Numbered from the stretch's first letter, positions 1-10,541 are shown. The stretch is 64,000 bases of DNA from Lepidodermella squamata (GCA_047495785.1 JBLDXI010000016.1:930001-994000); one strand, 5' to 3'. Numbers and translations are program-made. The notes: generated from the sequence alone by a model not told the origin.

Positions 1-840
1 GGTGAAGTCGATCCAAGTGTTGAACATCCATACGATTTTAGGGCCGTAAAGACCGATTCGGTGAGCTTCGCAAGCAACTAAAGGGCAATTGTTGAAATAA
101 CAGTTTCCCCAGATTACTCGGACATCGGCTGATTTCAGCCTGGCTAAAGATTCAGCTGGGTTGTCAACGAAAAACTCCTCAGCAGCGACTATTTTCCCAG
201 CAGCTAGAACAGCTCTCATGAAAAACACAGCATCTTCAGGTGTTGATTGAACTGCATCAGCAAGGTAGCCGATTTTATTCCAACCCATGTAGGTCAACAC
301 TTTGGCTCTGAATTTTTCCACCTCAACGAAAGAGGGCGAGAAGCGGTAGAAATTTGGGTATAGCTTTCGATTTGTGAAGCGAGGCTCATTGCATCCGACC
401 AGGATGTTGATGAAACCATACTGCTGAGGCAGGCGGGCTGATGTTATACACGTTGGCGAACAAATGCCGCCGAGATACAGGGGTGGGACATAGGCTTCGA
501 CAGATTCACTGAAATTATTCGCAGGCAGGGTCAATGTTCCAAGTACTTGAGATGCTGGTAGAACTGGCTTAATATTTTCGTAAATCTGAAGTGACATTCT
601 GGCAGCGGCCGCGGCTGAACACTGATCGTCACCTAAATCGATTTGAATTTTGTAATTAGGCAGGAAATTCGGATTTGAATTGATCGCCTCGAGAACAAAG
701 CTGACAGCTTCGGTGCACATTGGGCCCATTGGGTTGACTCGGCCACCCAGGGGCATTGTCATTGGGATTTTTAGAATAAAAGGCTTTTCCCCACCTGCGC
801 TAGCTATCAAAACAAGAAGGCTCACTGAAGAAACATTCAT
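1..840 (-). CDS. Class C GPCR-like receptor, 5' part only (array copy A)
   Basis: An open frame of 280 codons runs from an ATG at 840 to the window edge with no stop, so only the N-terminal ligand-binding part is visible. The protein begins with a short hydrophobic leader (about 18 residues) and continues with the same extracellular domain as the two complete copies downstream, including the KIPMTMPLGGRVNPMGPMC segment, the GDDQCSA segment and the YGFINIL segment. By family knowledge this is a periplasmic-binding-like (ANF receptor type) ligand domain. The seven-helix part would lie outside the window. It is the most upstream visible member of a head-to-tail, same-strand array and has no intron in the visible part. 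Confidence 0.85.
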   Translation of the reverse strand, partial: MNVSSVSLLVLIASAGGEKPFILKIPMTMPLGGRVNPMGPMCTEAVSFVLEAINSNPNFLPNYKIQIDLGDDQCSAAAAARMSLQIYENIKPVLPASQVLGTLTLPANNFSESVEAYVPPLYLGGICSPTCITSARLPQQYGFINILVGCNEPRFTNRKLYPNFYRFSPSFVEVEKFRAKVLTYMGWNKIGYLADAVQSTPEDAVFFMRAVLAAGKIVAAEEFFVDNPAESLARLKSADVRVIWGNCYFNNCPLVACEAHRIGLYGPKIVWMFNTWIDFT

Positions 841-1852
841 TTTTTCGTAGAAGCTATGAAAATTCAAAATCAGAGGGAATCCTTTCTTAAGATGACTTAA
901 TTACTTCGGCGTTAGCTATCTCACATCAGTCTTAGCGTGCTGCACTATGCCGTGGGCGTGTCAGAAGATAGGGAACTGCTGTAAAGTTATGCAGTATAAT
1001 CAGCCGATATTATGAAGCCATATATAATTCACCTAGGATGTGGCACGCTTCGCATTGCTGCGTCACTCATCGAAACATAATTAGGCCTAATTCGCCAGAG
1101 ACAAGCAATCAGGAAAGAGACAAGTATCAGAACGAAGCTCATCGCCTGTAAGAAGGAGAACAAGTACCAAGCGAAATGACCCCAACGGAAAATGCACATC
1201 ATCAGGCCCACCCAAGTTTCCTCCACGCGCCCGCTCTGCTTTATCGACGCAATGCAACAAGCTGTGCTGATTTGTAAATGCGTTCTGTACTCCGGTACAC
1301 GAGATGACAACCGCATCGTATTAAAAAATGCAGGCTATATATAATAATGACATTGAATTTACAAAATATCCTGCTTCATGCGTATGTAACGGGCTCGAAT
1401 GATCTCGGCAAGAGACGGCGGACGACTTCGACAACTGGCAGCTTTTAGTTATAGTAACTTCCTCATTTGTGCACCTCACAACAGCATTAGTAGGTTTTAT
1501 ATCAAGGGCTATCAGTGCCTTTGGCTTGAGTAACAGCCCGATTTACCAACAAGATGGCGCCGGATGAATTCACGTTGATGTTTAAGCTGAACGAAGAGCT
1601 ACAGCTGCCGTAATTTCGAACCAATGTTTAAACCGACCTACACGTCCGAGCGAGACTAAGCATGCCGTACCGTGGCCCGCACTTGTGGAATCAAATGCCT
1701 TCGAGCGTTCACGAAACGGAGTCAGCAAAGGCGTGTCGCCAAGCTGCTTATCTACACTACTGCAACATTAATGCCGTGTCGCTCTACTCTGATTGTTGAA
1801 TATTCATATATTTTCACATTTTTCATGTTATGTTGAATGCTTTATGTTGAAT
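841..1852. other. Intergenic region upstream of receptor copy A
   Basis: About 1 kb without a supportable gene. One 95-codon minus-strand frame (1029-1316) has a hydrophobic stretch but no recognisable domain or paralogue here, so it is not called. Confidence 0.5.
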
Positions 1853-2432
1853 GGGGAAAATGCTTTCTGCCATCAATTTTGGGACTTTCACCATCAAATT
1901 TGGGCTTTTACCAACGAAACCAATGTCGCCATCAATTTAGGTACTTTCGCCAACAAATTGGCTTTTCTCGCCAACAAATCCGAAAATACCCGCTGATTTA
2001 GCCCAAAGTTGTTCAAAACATAGCCAAATAGCGTGCCAAATCGTTGGCGCGGACGGTTAAGTCGAATTTGGGATTTTTCATGTCAGTTTTGAAGTAAAAG
2101 TTTTAGTTAAGTCAATTATAAAAATGAAATTTTTTCGTATTTTAATTGACTTCTTACCTTATAGTATTACCCTAAAACTGACATGGACAGGCTCTAATTC
2201 CTCATCGCTAACGATGGCACGCTATTTGGCTATGTTTTGAACAACTTTGGGCTAAATCAGCGGGTATTTTCGGATTTGTTGGCGAGAAAAGCCAATTTGT
2301 TGGCGAAAGTACCTAAATTGATGGCGACATTGGTTTCGTTGGTAAAAGCCCAAAATTGATGGTGAAATTTGAATTTTCCGGTTTGATGGTGAAAGTCCCA
2401 AAATTGATGGTAGGAAAATTTACACCCGTTTA
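1853..2432. repeat. Foldback element, copy 1 (family R1)
   Basis: The two halves are imperfect reverse complements of each other. The left arm reads GGGGAAAATGCTTTCT followed by CCATCAATTTTGGGAC. The right arm ends with the complementary GTCCCAAAATTGATGG. The arms carry many short units containing CCATCAA or CCAACAAA. They meet around an inner inverted pair near 2080-2180 (CATGTCAGTTTT against AAAACTGACATG). No transposase is encoded. A second copy with the same termini lies at 31561-32239. It looks like a MITE-type non-autonomous element. Confidence 0.8.
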
Positions 2433-2556
2433 CTATTGCATTGATTTCGATACTGATCCCGATCAGTCTACTTTTTATGCTATTTCGAATTTTGTTGTTG
2501 TCTTTACTTTTCTATTGATCACTTGTCTGAGCTGTCCTCTTCTGGGCCTTATGGCT

Positions 2557-2586
2557 CTTTAAATAAATAAATAATAAATAAATAAA
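2557..2586. repeat. TAAA-rich microsatellite
   Basis: A short run of AAATAAAT units next to the R1 element, about 150 bp from the 3' end of receptor copy B. Confidence 0.6.
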
Positions 2587-2733
2587 CCACGGATATCCAT
2601 AAGGAGTAGTCTGCCGGAAACGTATTTGAGTTCCTTCTTCCTGAACATTTAAAAGCAAAGCAAAAAATTGAAATTCATTGATTTATTAGATACCATGGCA
2701 AGATGAAACTATTCAATACACGGAGCAATATTC

Positions 2734-5097
2734 TTAGTTTGCGGTAACCTTTGGCCCCGATCTTTTCTCTTGATCTTTCAACTGATTTTTAGCCTTGATT
2801 GCGGCGCGCATCTCTTGCTGGAACAAGAATATTACCATCGCATTAGTCGCGATCGCATACACTGCCACCACAATAAATAACGAAAATGGGTTGGCCAAAA
2901 AACCTGATAACGCAAATGCCGTGATGAAAAAGATTGCTGCCATGCCATATACCGTGAACGCGTTTCCTTTAGCATTTCGTTCCTTTCGAGTAATCGCCGC
3001 CATCGCAGTTGGTGGTATTTGGTAGTCCTGAACGAATCTATGGATTATCCTGTTCGTAGCACTGTGCTTCTGTGAGACATTTTTGCGAAGAGAAATAACC
3101 GCAAGAATAACAGCTGATAGAATCAAAACAGCCTGTAGACACATCAGAGCAATTGCGGAGTAGGAAACCTGCGATGATGTGAAAGAGCAGCGATAGACCA
3201 CCTCAATAATATTAGCGTCATATGCGTCATCGTACCAAATCTTCCTGACAGTTGTCACAGTTGGCTTGAACTCGCCGAGGTACCAAGCTTCAATTAGGCA
3301 AGTATCTGCCATAAGAATCATGATCAGAAAGCAATAACCGTAATTCCTGTACTTATTTTCAGCATCAAACTTGATTAGGCATAGCTTGACAATCAAGGAA
3401 CCGATTAAAAGGGAAAATCCAAACGTTATCAAAGGACCAAGAGCTCTGCAGAAAATCGTCAAATTAGGCTGAATTGAGTCGTTCAGAGGGTAAGTAAAAA
3501 CAGTTATTGAACTGAGAGTCGAGCCAACACAAACCAGCGTGTTAATCAATGCGAAATTTTCGATTTTTCGTACCCACACTATCAATCGCATTATCCAAAC
3601 TGCGGCTAAGCAAACGGCAGTTGAAGCTAGCAATGCCGTAATAGTTCTAGAACCTGATTGTCTTAACCTTACAATTTCTACTGGTTCTGTCCTTGGGGGT
3701 TTACAATCAAACGTGGACCATTTCAAAGGGGATAAAATCTCGAAATATTTGTCCATAATTTCCTCACTACGATTTCTTGTGACCACAGCAATCACTCGAG
3801 TTCCATTTCTCAGTTGCTCAACAACCAAAGGCGGACCAATCCCTTCAAACTGCTTATCTGCAAATCCTATGTCGTAGAGAAGTCCGGAAGCTTTGAGATT
3901 CTCCGTATTCCTTCGAATCAACTCTCGGAGCTCTGAAGCTCGATTAGGATTTGAAATTAAACTTTTAAGTGTTTCGTTTTGACTGTTCAATTGAACCTCC
4001 GTTCTGTTCAGAACTGACGCTGCGATTATTACATCCTCAGCGCATAAAAGTCGCACAGCGTAGGAATTGTGGCGCTCAAATCCCGGAATTTTTGACCTCA
4101 TATGCGACAAATATTGACCTCGCGTTATTCCAACCTCAGTTGGCGCATCAATCGGGCGAAATTCCCCACTCATATCCTGACCGAGGTATATCGATGAATC
4201 GGCAAATTCCTGAATGATTTTCCTGCTACATCCAGTTGGTACTATTGGAGAGTTGACGAAGTCGATCCAAACGTTGAACATCCAGACAATTTTAGGACCG
4301 AAAAGGCCGATTCGGTGGGCCTCGCAAGCAACTAAAGGGCAGTTGTTGAAATAGCAGTTGCCCCAGATTACTCGGACATCGGCTGATTTCAGCCTAGCCA
4401 GTGATTCAGCAGGGTTATCGACGAAAAACTCCTCGGCAGCGACTTTCTTCCCAGCAGCGAGAACAGCCCTGAAAAAGTAGACAGCATCCTCAGGGGTGAG
4501 CTGGACCGCATCAGCCAGGTAGCCGATTTCGTTCCAGCCCATGTAGGTCATGAATTTCGCTCGGAATTTTTCAATTTCGGCGAAAGAGGGCGCGAAGCGG
4601 TAGAAATTCGGGTAAAGTTTCCGGTTTGTATATCGAACTTCAGCACAGCCTATCAAAATGTTGATAAAACCATACTGCTGAGGCAGGCGGTTTGCGGCTG
4701 TACAAGTTGGGGAGCAAAGTCCTCCGATGTAAATAGGTGGGACAAAAGCCTCGCTCGATTCACTGAAATTGTAAGCCGGTAAGGTCAATGTTCCAAGCAC
4801 TTGAGATGCTGGTAGAACTGGCTTGATATTTTCGTAAATCTGAAGTGACATCATTGCAGCGTCGGCGGCTGAGCACTGGTCATCTCCTAGATCTATTTGA
4901 ATTTTATAATTTGGCAGGAAATTCGGGTTTGAGTTGATCGCGTCGAGTACGAAGCTCACAGCTTCGGTGCACATCGGGCCCATTGGGTTGACTCTGCCAC
5001 CCAACGGCATTGTCATCGGGATCTTCAATGTGAACGGCTTTTCTGCTGCCGATGTCGCAAGAATGAACGCAAGTGAAATTATCGAAGAAATGTCCAT
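2734..5097 (-). CDS. Class C GPCR (GABA-B-like), intronless, complete (array copy B)
   Basis: A single uninterrupted frame of 787 codons. Residues 1-18 are a signal peptide. Residues about 20-480 form an ANF/periplasmic-binding ligand domain with several cysteines and N-glycosylation sequons. Seven membrane helices lie near 486-505, 515-535, 548-572, 588-606, 645-668, 712-734 and 738-760. The third helix, CRALGPLITFGFSLLIGSL, resembles the GABA-B receptor third helix, which is why I place it near that subfamily. The tail is short and basic. Ligand and signalling partner are unknown. It is very similar to copy C at 6437-8755, and the similarity extends into the 3' flanks (2600-2760 against 6270-6420), showing segmental duplication. 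No intron is present, unlike the related gene at 13547-16154. Confidence 0.9.
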   Translation of the reverse strand: MDISSIISLAFILATSAAEKPFTLKIPMTMPLGGRVNPMGPMCTEAVSFVLDAINSNPNFLPNYKIQIDLGDDQCSAADAAMMSLQIYENIKPVLPASQVLGTLTLPAYNFSESSEAFVPPIYIGGLCSPTCTAANRLPQQYGFINILIGCAEVRYTNRKLYPNFYRFAPSFAEIEKFRAKFMTYMGWNEIGYLADAVQLTPEDAVYFFRAVLAAGKKVAAEEFFVDNPAESLARLKSADVRVIWGNCYFNNCPLVACEAHRIGLFGPKIVWMFNVWIDFVNSPIVPTGCSRKIIQEFADSSIYLGQDMSGEFRPIDAPTEVGITRGQYLSHMRSKIPGFERHNSYAVRLLCAEDVIIAASVLNRTEVQLNSQNETLKSLISNPNRASELRELIRRNTENLKASGLLYDIGFADKQFEGIGPPLVVEQLRNGTRVIAVVTRNRSEEIMDKYFEILSPLKWSTFDCKPPRTEPVEIVRLRQSGSRTITALLASTAVCLAAVWIMRLIVWVRKIENFALINTLVCVGSTLSSITVFTYPLNDSIQPNLTIFCRALGPLITFGFSLLIGSLIVKLCLIKFDAENKYRNYGYCFLIMILMADTCLIEAWYLGEFKPTVTTVRKIWYDDAYDANIIEVVYRCSFTSSQVSYSAIALMCLQAVLILSAVILAVISLRKNVSQKHSATNRIIHRFVQDYQIPPTAMAAITRKERNAKGNAFTVYGMAAIFFITAFALSGFLANPFSLFIVVAVYAIATNAMVIFLFQQEMRAAIKAKNQLKDQEKRSGPKVTAN

Positions 5098-5540
5098 TCT
5101 ATCTTTTATGCTGTGGCACTAAAACTGATGGACAAATTTCTCCTTAAAAACAGTCTCTGTTATTCAGGCGATGAACTGTTTCGTGCGAAACGTGACTTTT
5201 TAGTGGACAGAAGGTTTAGCATGTAGGTGTGCCTATGCGTAACGACGGATTACAGTGCGAATGGACGTCATAATTAGGCGATAAAACGCTAGGATTCACG
5301 TGAGATTGCCTTTCGATTTATGTGTAAAATTGGACATTTCGCTCCATTTGCTTGCGCTTGTGAATCGCAGAGATAAGTTGGAAAAGCTAACCCCTGCCTT
5401 CTTGCAACCGATATGGAATTTATTTGACATTGTTATAGAATCATCCGAAAATTTCAGAACATTTAATGCATCGAATTTAAAATTTAGAGATTCACTTCTT
5501 ATTTCGTGGACAAATATGGACAAATATGGAATATGGATAG
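5098..5540. other. Intergenic spacer between receptor copy B and the decayed copy
   Basis: About 440 bp. It shows no coherent coding similarity. Partial repeats of a GGACAAATAT unit appear at its end (5508-5558), leading into a palindrome. Confidence 0.5.
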
Positions 5541-5583
5541 AAAATATGGACAAATATTTCGGCGAAATATTTGTCCATATTTT
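5541..5583. repeat. Perfect 20-bp palindrome at a pseudogene breakpoint
   Basis: AAAATATGGACAAATATTTC (5541-5560) is followed by a 3-nt spacer and its exact reverse complement (5564-5583). The right arm corresponds to the MDKYF-coding stretch of the receptor genes. Similarity to the receptor ends here. Confidence 0.8.
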
Positions 5584-6183
5584 CTTCACTCCGATTCCTT
5601 GTGAGCAGTCAAACGGGAGCCATTCTTTCTCAGTTGTTCAACAACCGTAGGAGGGCCAACGGCTTCAAACTGCCCATCAACAAATCCAATATCGAAGAGA
5701 AACCCTGCACTCTCCGTTTTGCTTCGGATCAACTCACGAAGCTCCAAAGTTCGGCTTGAATTCGTGATCAAATACTTAAGAGTTTTGTTTTGACTGTTCA
5801 TTTGAATCTCAACTCGATGTAGGACTAAGTTCGCAACAATGACATCCTCAGCGCAGATAAGTCATCAAGCGAAGCGTTGTGCCGTTCAAATTCAGAAATT
5901 TTAGACCTCATATAGTTTAGGAATTCCCCTCGGGTTATCCCGATTCCAGTTCGAGAATCGGCTGCTCGAAACTGCCCACTCAAATCTCCCATAATATATA
6001 TCGATAGCTCAGCAAATTCAAGTTGAGTTTTTCTGGAGCAGTCAGCGGATACGGGAATGTTGGCGAAATCTGTCCAGGTGTTGAACATCCACACAATTCT
6101 AGGGATTTCAGCCTGGCTAAAGATTCAGCTGGGTTATCAACTAAAAACTCCTCAGCAGCGACGTTCTACCTGCTGCGAGAACG
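5560..6183 (-). pseudogene. Decayed class C GPCR copy between copies B and C
   Basis: Fragments of the receptor ligand-binding domain appear in order but in different frames. They run from the VLAAG and VDNPAESLARLK region (about 6183-6100), through a WMFNTWTDF segment (about 6094), to an ERHN segment, then a frame change into the MNSQNKTLK and LRELIR segment (5801-5600), ending at the MDKYF-equivalent stretch. About 50 codons are missing between the first two blocks. The signal peptide, the N-terminal half of the ligand domain and the whole seven-helix domain are absent. Several frameshifts and a stop occur. It cannot encode a receptor and marks an extra duplication event in the array. Confidence 0.85.
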
Positions 6184-6436
6184 TGTCACGTTGTATGGCG
6201 GGATTCAAGCTTCGGCGTCCTAGCTACGTCTCATGGCTTGAGTAGCAGCCCCATTACCAATCATGGAAGTTGCCGGAAAGTTCCTTCTTCCTATGTATAT
6301 AGCAAAGCAAAAAAATGAAATTCATTGATTTATTGGATACCATGGCAAGATGAAACTATTCAATACAAGGAGCAATATTCTCAGTTTGCGGTAATCTTTG
6401 GTCCCGATCATTTCTCTTCTTCGGATGGTCTTTCAG

Positions 6437-8755
6437 CTAATCTTTAACCTTAGTTACCGCACGCATCTCTCGATGGAACATGAATATTACCATCGCATTA
6501 GTCGCGATCGCATATACCGCCACTACAATGAATAAAGCAAATTGATTGGCCAGAAAACCTGATAACGCAAACGCCATGATGACAACAATCGCTGTCATGC
6601 CAAATACCGTGAACGCATTTCCTTTAGCAGTTAGCTCCTTTCGAACACTCGGCAACATCACAGTTGGCGGTAGTTGGTACTCCTGAACAAATATATTGGT
6701 TATCCTGTTTGTAACACTCTGCCTCTGCGAGACATTTTTACGAAGAGAAATAACCGCGAGAATGACAGCTAATAGAATCAAAACAGCCTGTAGACACATC
6801 AGAGTGATCCCAGAATAAGAAGTCGGTCTATCCTGCGACGTGAAAGAGCAGCGAATGACCACCTCAATAATATTAGCGTCATATGCGTCATCGTCCCAAA
6901 TCTTCCTGAAAGTTGTCGCAGTTGGCGTGAACTCGGCGAGGTACCAAGCTTCAAATATACAAGCATCTGCCATTAGAGCTATGATAAGGAAGCAATACCC
7001 ATAATTCCTGAGCTTATTTTCAGCGTCAAACTTGATCAGGGTAAGCTTGACAATCAAGGAACCGATTAAAAGGGAAAATCCAAACGTTATCAAAGGACCA
7101 AGAGCTCTACAGAAAATCGTCAAATTAGGCTGAATTGAGTCGTTCAGAGGGTAAGTAAAAACGGAGATCGAAGTAAACGTCGAGCCAACACACACCAGCG
7201 TATTAATCACGGCGAAATGATCGGCTTTTCGAATCCACACGCTCAATCGAATTGTCCAAACTGCGGCTAAGCAAACGGCAGTTGAAGCTATCATTGCTGT
7301 AATAACCTTAGAATCCGATTGCCTCAGTATTATAATTTCGACTGGTTCTGTCCTTGGGGGTTTACCATCCAACGTGGACCATTTCAAAGGGGATAAAATC
7401 TCGAAATATTTGTCCATGTTTTCCTCACTGCGATTTCTTGTGACCACAGCAGTCACTCGAGATCCATTTCTCATTTGTTCAACAACCAAAGGCGGACCAA
7501 TCACTTCAAACTGCCTATCGACAAATCCTATGTCGTATCGAAGTCCGGCAGCTTTGAGATTCTCCGTATTCCTTCGAATCAACTCTCGGAGCTCTGAAGC
7601 TCGATCGGGATTTGAAATTAAATCTTTAAGTGTTTCGTTTTGACTGTTCAGTTGAACCTCCGTTCTGTTTAGAACAAACGCCGTAATAATTACATCCTCA
7701 GCGCATATAAGTCGCATAGAGTAAGCATTGTGGCGCTCGAATCCCGGAATTTTTGACCTCATATGGGACAACAATTGACCTCGCGTTATTCCAACCTCAG
7801 TTGACGCATCAATTGGGCGAAATTCGCCACTCATATCCTGACCAAGGTATATCGACAGATCGGCGAATTCCTGGATAATCTTCTTGCTGCATCCATTTGG
7901 TATAGCAGAATTGGTGAAATCGATCCAGGTGTTGAACATCCAGACAATTTTAGGACCGAAAAGACCGATTCTGTGAGCTTCGCAAGCAACTAACGGGCAA
8001 TTGTTGAAATAGCAGTTTCCCCAGATTACTCTGACATCGGCTGATTTCAGCCTGGTTAAAGATTCGGCTGGGTTGTCAACGAAAAACTCCTCAGCGGCGA
8101 GATTCTTCCCAGCTGCGAGGACCGCCCTAAAAAAGTAGACAGCATCCTCGGGGGTGAGTTGGACCGCATCAGCCAGGAAGCCGATTTTGTTCCAGCCCAT
8201 GTAGGTCATGAATTTTGCACGGAATTTCTCGATTTCGGCGAAAGAGGGCACGAAGCGGTAGAAATTCGGGTAAACTTTACGGTTCGTAAAACGAACTTCA
8301 GCACAACCGATCAGAATATTGATGAAACCATACTGCTGCGGCAATCGAGCTGTGGCTGAACAAGTTGGAGTGCAAAGTCCTCCGATGATTATCGGTGGGA
8401 CATAAGCCTCGCTTGCTTCACTGAAATTATTAGCCGGCAAAGTCAATGTCCCAAGCACTTGAGATGCTGGTAGAACTGGCTTGATGTTTTCGTAAATCTG
8501 AAGTGACATCATAGTTGCCTCGGCGGCTGAACACTGATCGTCACCTAAATCGATTTGAATTTTGTAATTCGGAAGGAAATTCGGATTTGAGTTGATTGCT
8601 CCGAGTACAAAATTGACGGCTTCAGTACACATTGGGCCCATTGGGTTGACTCGACCTCCTAATGGCATTGTCATTGGGATTTTCAAAATGAATGGCTTAT
8701 CAGCTGCTGATTTCGCAGGGATGAAGGAAAGTAGAATTAACGACGCTACTTTCAT
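6437..8755 (-). CDS. Class C GPCR (GABA-B-like), intronless, complete (array copy C)
   Basis: One frame of 772 codons with the same plan as copy B. A signal peptide covers residues 1-18 (ending near KSAADKP). The ANF-type ligand domain reaches about residue 478, and seven helices follow to about residue 762. The CRALGPLITFGFSLLIGSL helix is identical to copy B. Differences from B are scattered substitutions, a two-residue insertion before helix 5, and an earlier stop that removes about 13 residues of the cytoplasmic tail. The 3' flank (6270-6420) is a recognisable copy of the one behind B. Ligand unknown. Confidence 0.9.
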   Translation of the reverse strand: MKVASLILLSFIPAKSAADKPFILKIPMTMPLGGRVNPMGPMCTEAVNFVLGAINSNPNFLPNYKIQIDLGDDQCSAAEATMMSLQIYENIKPVLPASQVLGTLTLPANNFSEASEAYVPPIIIGGLCTPTCSATARLPQQYGFINILIGCAEVRFTNRKVYPNFYRFVPSFAEIEKFRAKFMTYMGWNKIGFLADAVQLTPEDAVYFFRAVLAAGKNLAAEEFFVDNPAESLTRLKSADVRVIWGNCYFNNCPLVACEAHRIGLFGPKIVWMFNTWIDFTNSAIPNGCSKKIIQEFADLSIYLGQDMSGEFRPIDASTEVGITRGQLLSHMRSKIPGFERHNAYSMRLICAEDVIITAFVLNRTEVQLNSQNETLKDLISNPDRASELRELIRRNTENLKAAGLRYDIGFVDRQFEVIGPPLVVEQMRNGSRVTAVVTRNRSEENMDKYFEILSPLKWSTLDGKPPRTEPVEIIILRQSDSKVITAMIASTAVCLAAVWTIRLSVWIRKADHFAVINTLVCVGSTFTSISVFTYPLNDSIQPNLTIFCRALGPLITFGFSLLIGSLIVKLTLIKFDAENKLRNYGYCFLIIALMADACIFEAWYLAEFTPTATTFRKIWDDDAYDANIIEVVIRCSFTSQDRPTSYSGITLMCLQAVLILLAVILAVISLRKNVSQRQSVTNRITNIFVQEYQLPPTVMLPSVRKELTAKGNAFTVFGMTAIVVIMAFALSGFLANQFALFIVVAVYAIATNAMVIFMFHREMRAVTKVKD

Positions 8756-9169
8756 TTGATCGGTATGCGCTGGGCCGAAACTGCTCTAAACAACTCCTTG
8801 ACAGCAGAGGCGACAAATTTTGTCTTGTCGAAAGTGAGGTTAGGTGATGTCTGGAATAGAGTCGATGAGTGCGCAATTTCATTTTAATTATTCGATAGTG
8901 CACTACTCTTCGCTTCAGTGTACTAATGAGAAGTGCCATCTCCAGCTATTTTCTAAATTAAAAAAATATCAAAAATTATTAAAATCTTAGTCGAAGTTTA
9001 TTCGAAATTCGAAATTATGAATACATTGATTGCTCATAGAATCATGTGAGTTTACAGCAAATTAAAACGAAGATATATTCACTCTCATCAAAACTCCAAA
9101 TATTGCAAAAGTTATTCAATTAAAGAAATTCGATGTAATCATGAAATTTGAGTTGGTTTCTCTTAAGAT
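8756..9169. other. Intergenic region, receptor copy C to small heat-shock gene
   Basis: About 410 bp of AT-rich sequence. It should contain the promoter of copy C. I see no gene or clear motif. Confidence 0.5.
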
Positions 9170-10302
9170 TTAGGCAGCAATGTTAACTGTGATCGGAGTC
9201 ATATTCGGCGGCCAAGATCCAAACGGACTAGTAGCTGTGATGTAATCACCACCGCCAGTTTCATGATGCTTGACAGCGTCGAGGTAGCGTTGCCGGTCTT
9301 CACGAGACATCGGAGGTAGGATCGATTCAATAACCAGCATTCCAGCCGGAGTGATGTGGGAAGCTATCTCCATCTTAGAAGTGTCGATGCTTTTCAAGGC
9401 CTAAACACATAGGAAACAAATAACAATATTGAAATCTAAATTAATTGAAATTAATTAAATTTAATTAATTAAATTTAAACGAAAATTAATTAAATTTAAC
9501 TTTAAATTTTGAAATTTAAATTTAAAATTTAAAATTTAAAAATTTGAATCGAAATTTTGAAATAATTTTCTATAATAATTTTGAAGTCGTGTGCTAATAT
9601 TTTGACCTAATGATATTAATTACTTACTTCAGGAAGAGGGAATTTGCGGCGAAATTGCCTAGTAATTTGGAAGGTTTTGCCGTCCTTCGTATCGAACCCA
9701 GCCTCGATAGTAATCGATCGCTCCGCCCTGTTGAACATGACGTTGATCTCATCTGGTCGGAAGCCGGACATGTCAAAGCACAGCCAGAGCGTCATAAGGT
9801 GACTCGTCCCGGCCGACGTTGGGAAGTAGCTGTTCAACGGGCGAATGGGCGACGTCAGTGACATGAGTTCCAGGCTGTTTTTCGGGCGCAACGGAATTTC
9901 CGTCAACTGAGCCGGCGTCATGGCGCGTTCGTAGCCGGCGTAGATGTCATGCATGACTTGGCGCATGGTCGCCAGTTCACGGTTGACTTGTTCGGATCGC
10001 GCGGCGATTGCGGCTGGATTCGTCGACATGCCGCCAGTGATTGGCGAGCTGATGAAAGGGCAGGCGCTTGGCCAGGCCGTTGCCATAGCTCCCGGCATTG
10101 TTGGCGAGGTCGGCAGGTAGGTTGGAGCCATTGTGTCGCAATAACTCGGCGGCATGGACGTAGCGCCTTGATACCAGGCGGATGAGCCGACGTTAGGGTA
10201 ACTTTTCATGCTCATTGATGGGAACATGCCGCCATGTGAATGTCCCAAATGTGGCGGAGCGAACGCAGGGCTAGCGTAGCCTTGGGCAAGTTTGCCGTAC
10301 AT
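9170..10302 (-). CDS. Small heat-shock protein (alpha-crystallin domain), two exons
   Basis: Exons are 10302-9628 and 9400-9170, joined in phase 0 across a 227-bp AT-rich intron (GTAAGT...TTTAG), giving 301 residues. The first 160 residues are Pro/Met/Ser-rich, as in small heat-shock N-terminal arms. An alpha-crystallin domain follows at about 168-262, with the typical DMSGFRPDEI strand region, the RQFRRKFPLPE segment and an ASHITPAGMLVIE segment. A C-terminal ITVNI provides an I/V-X-I/V motif used for oligomer assembly. The family consists of ATP-independent holdase chaperones. A TATA-like box about 60 bp upstream suggests a TATA promoter. It is longer than the typical 150-220 residues because of the N-terminal arm. 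Confidence 0.9.
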
Positions 10303-10360
10303 TTTTGCTCGGAAAAAAATCTGATTTTTTTAATGAGAGGACTTCGCCACAATTCATCCT

Positions 10361-10368
10361 TCTTATAC
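10361..10368 (-). promoter_or_regulatory. TATA-like box of the small heat-shock gene
   Basis: On the minus strand this reads GTATAAGA, about 60 bp upstream of the ATG at 10302, a plausible spacing for a start site near 10335. Confidence 0.4.
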
Positions 10369-10533
10369 GCCGAATTAATTGCAGCTTCGATTAGAAAATA
10401 ATGACGATGGAAATGCGCATTTTGTTGACATAATAATGAAAACCCAACTTGAAATGATCTCTGATCTTCAAGCGAAGTTAAATGTCAAGTCTGACAATGA
10501 ATGAAATTACTTCAAAATTTCCCTGAAGTTGCG

Positions 10534-10541
10534 GAATCTTC
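10534..10541. promoter_or_regulatory. Possible heat-shock element half-pair
   Basis: GAATCTTC matches the GAAnnTTC dyad of heat-shock factor sites and lies about 230 bp upstream of the small heat-shock gene. A further GAA at 10525 is one base out of register, so this is a weak site. Confidence 0.25.

Noticed and set aside
1029-1316. 95-codon minus-strand frame with a hydrophobic stretch
   Set aside because: No paralogue, domain or splice context; only one membrane-like segment; a chance frame upstream of the receptor is more likely.
1793-2562. Short frames inside the R1 foldback elements
   Set aside because: They arise from the repeated arm units and are not conserved between the two element copies.
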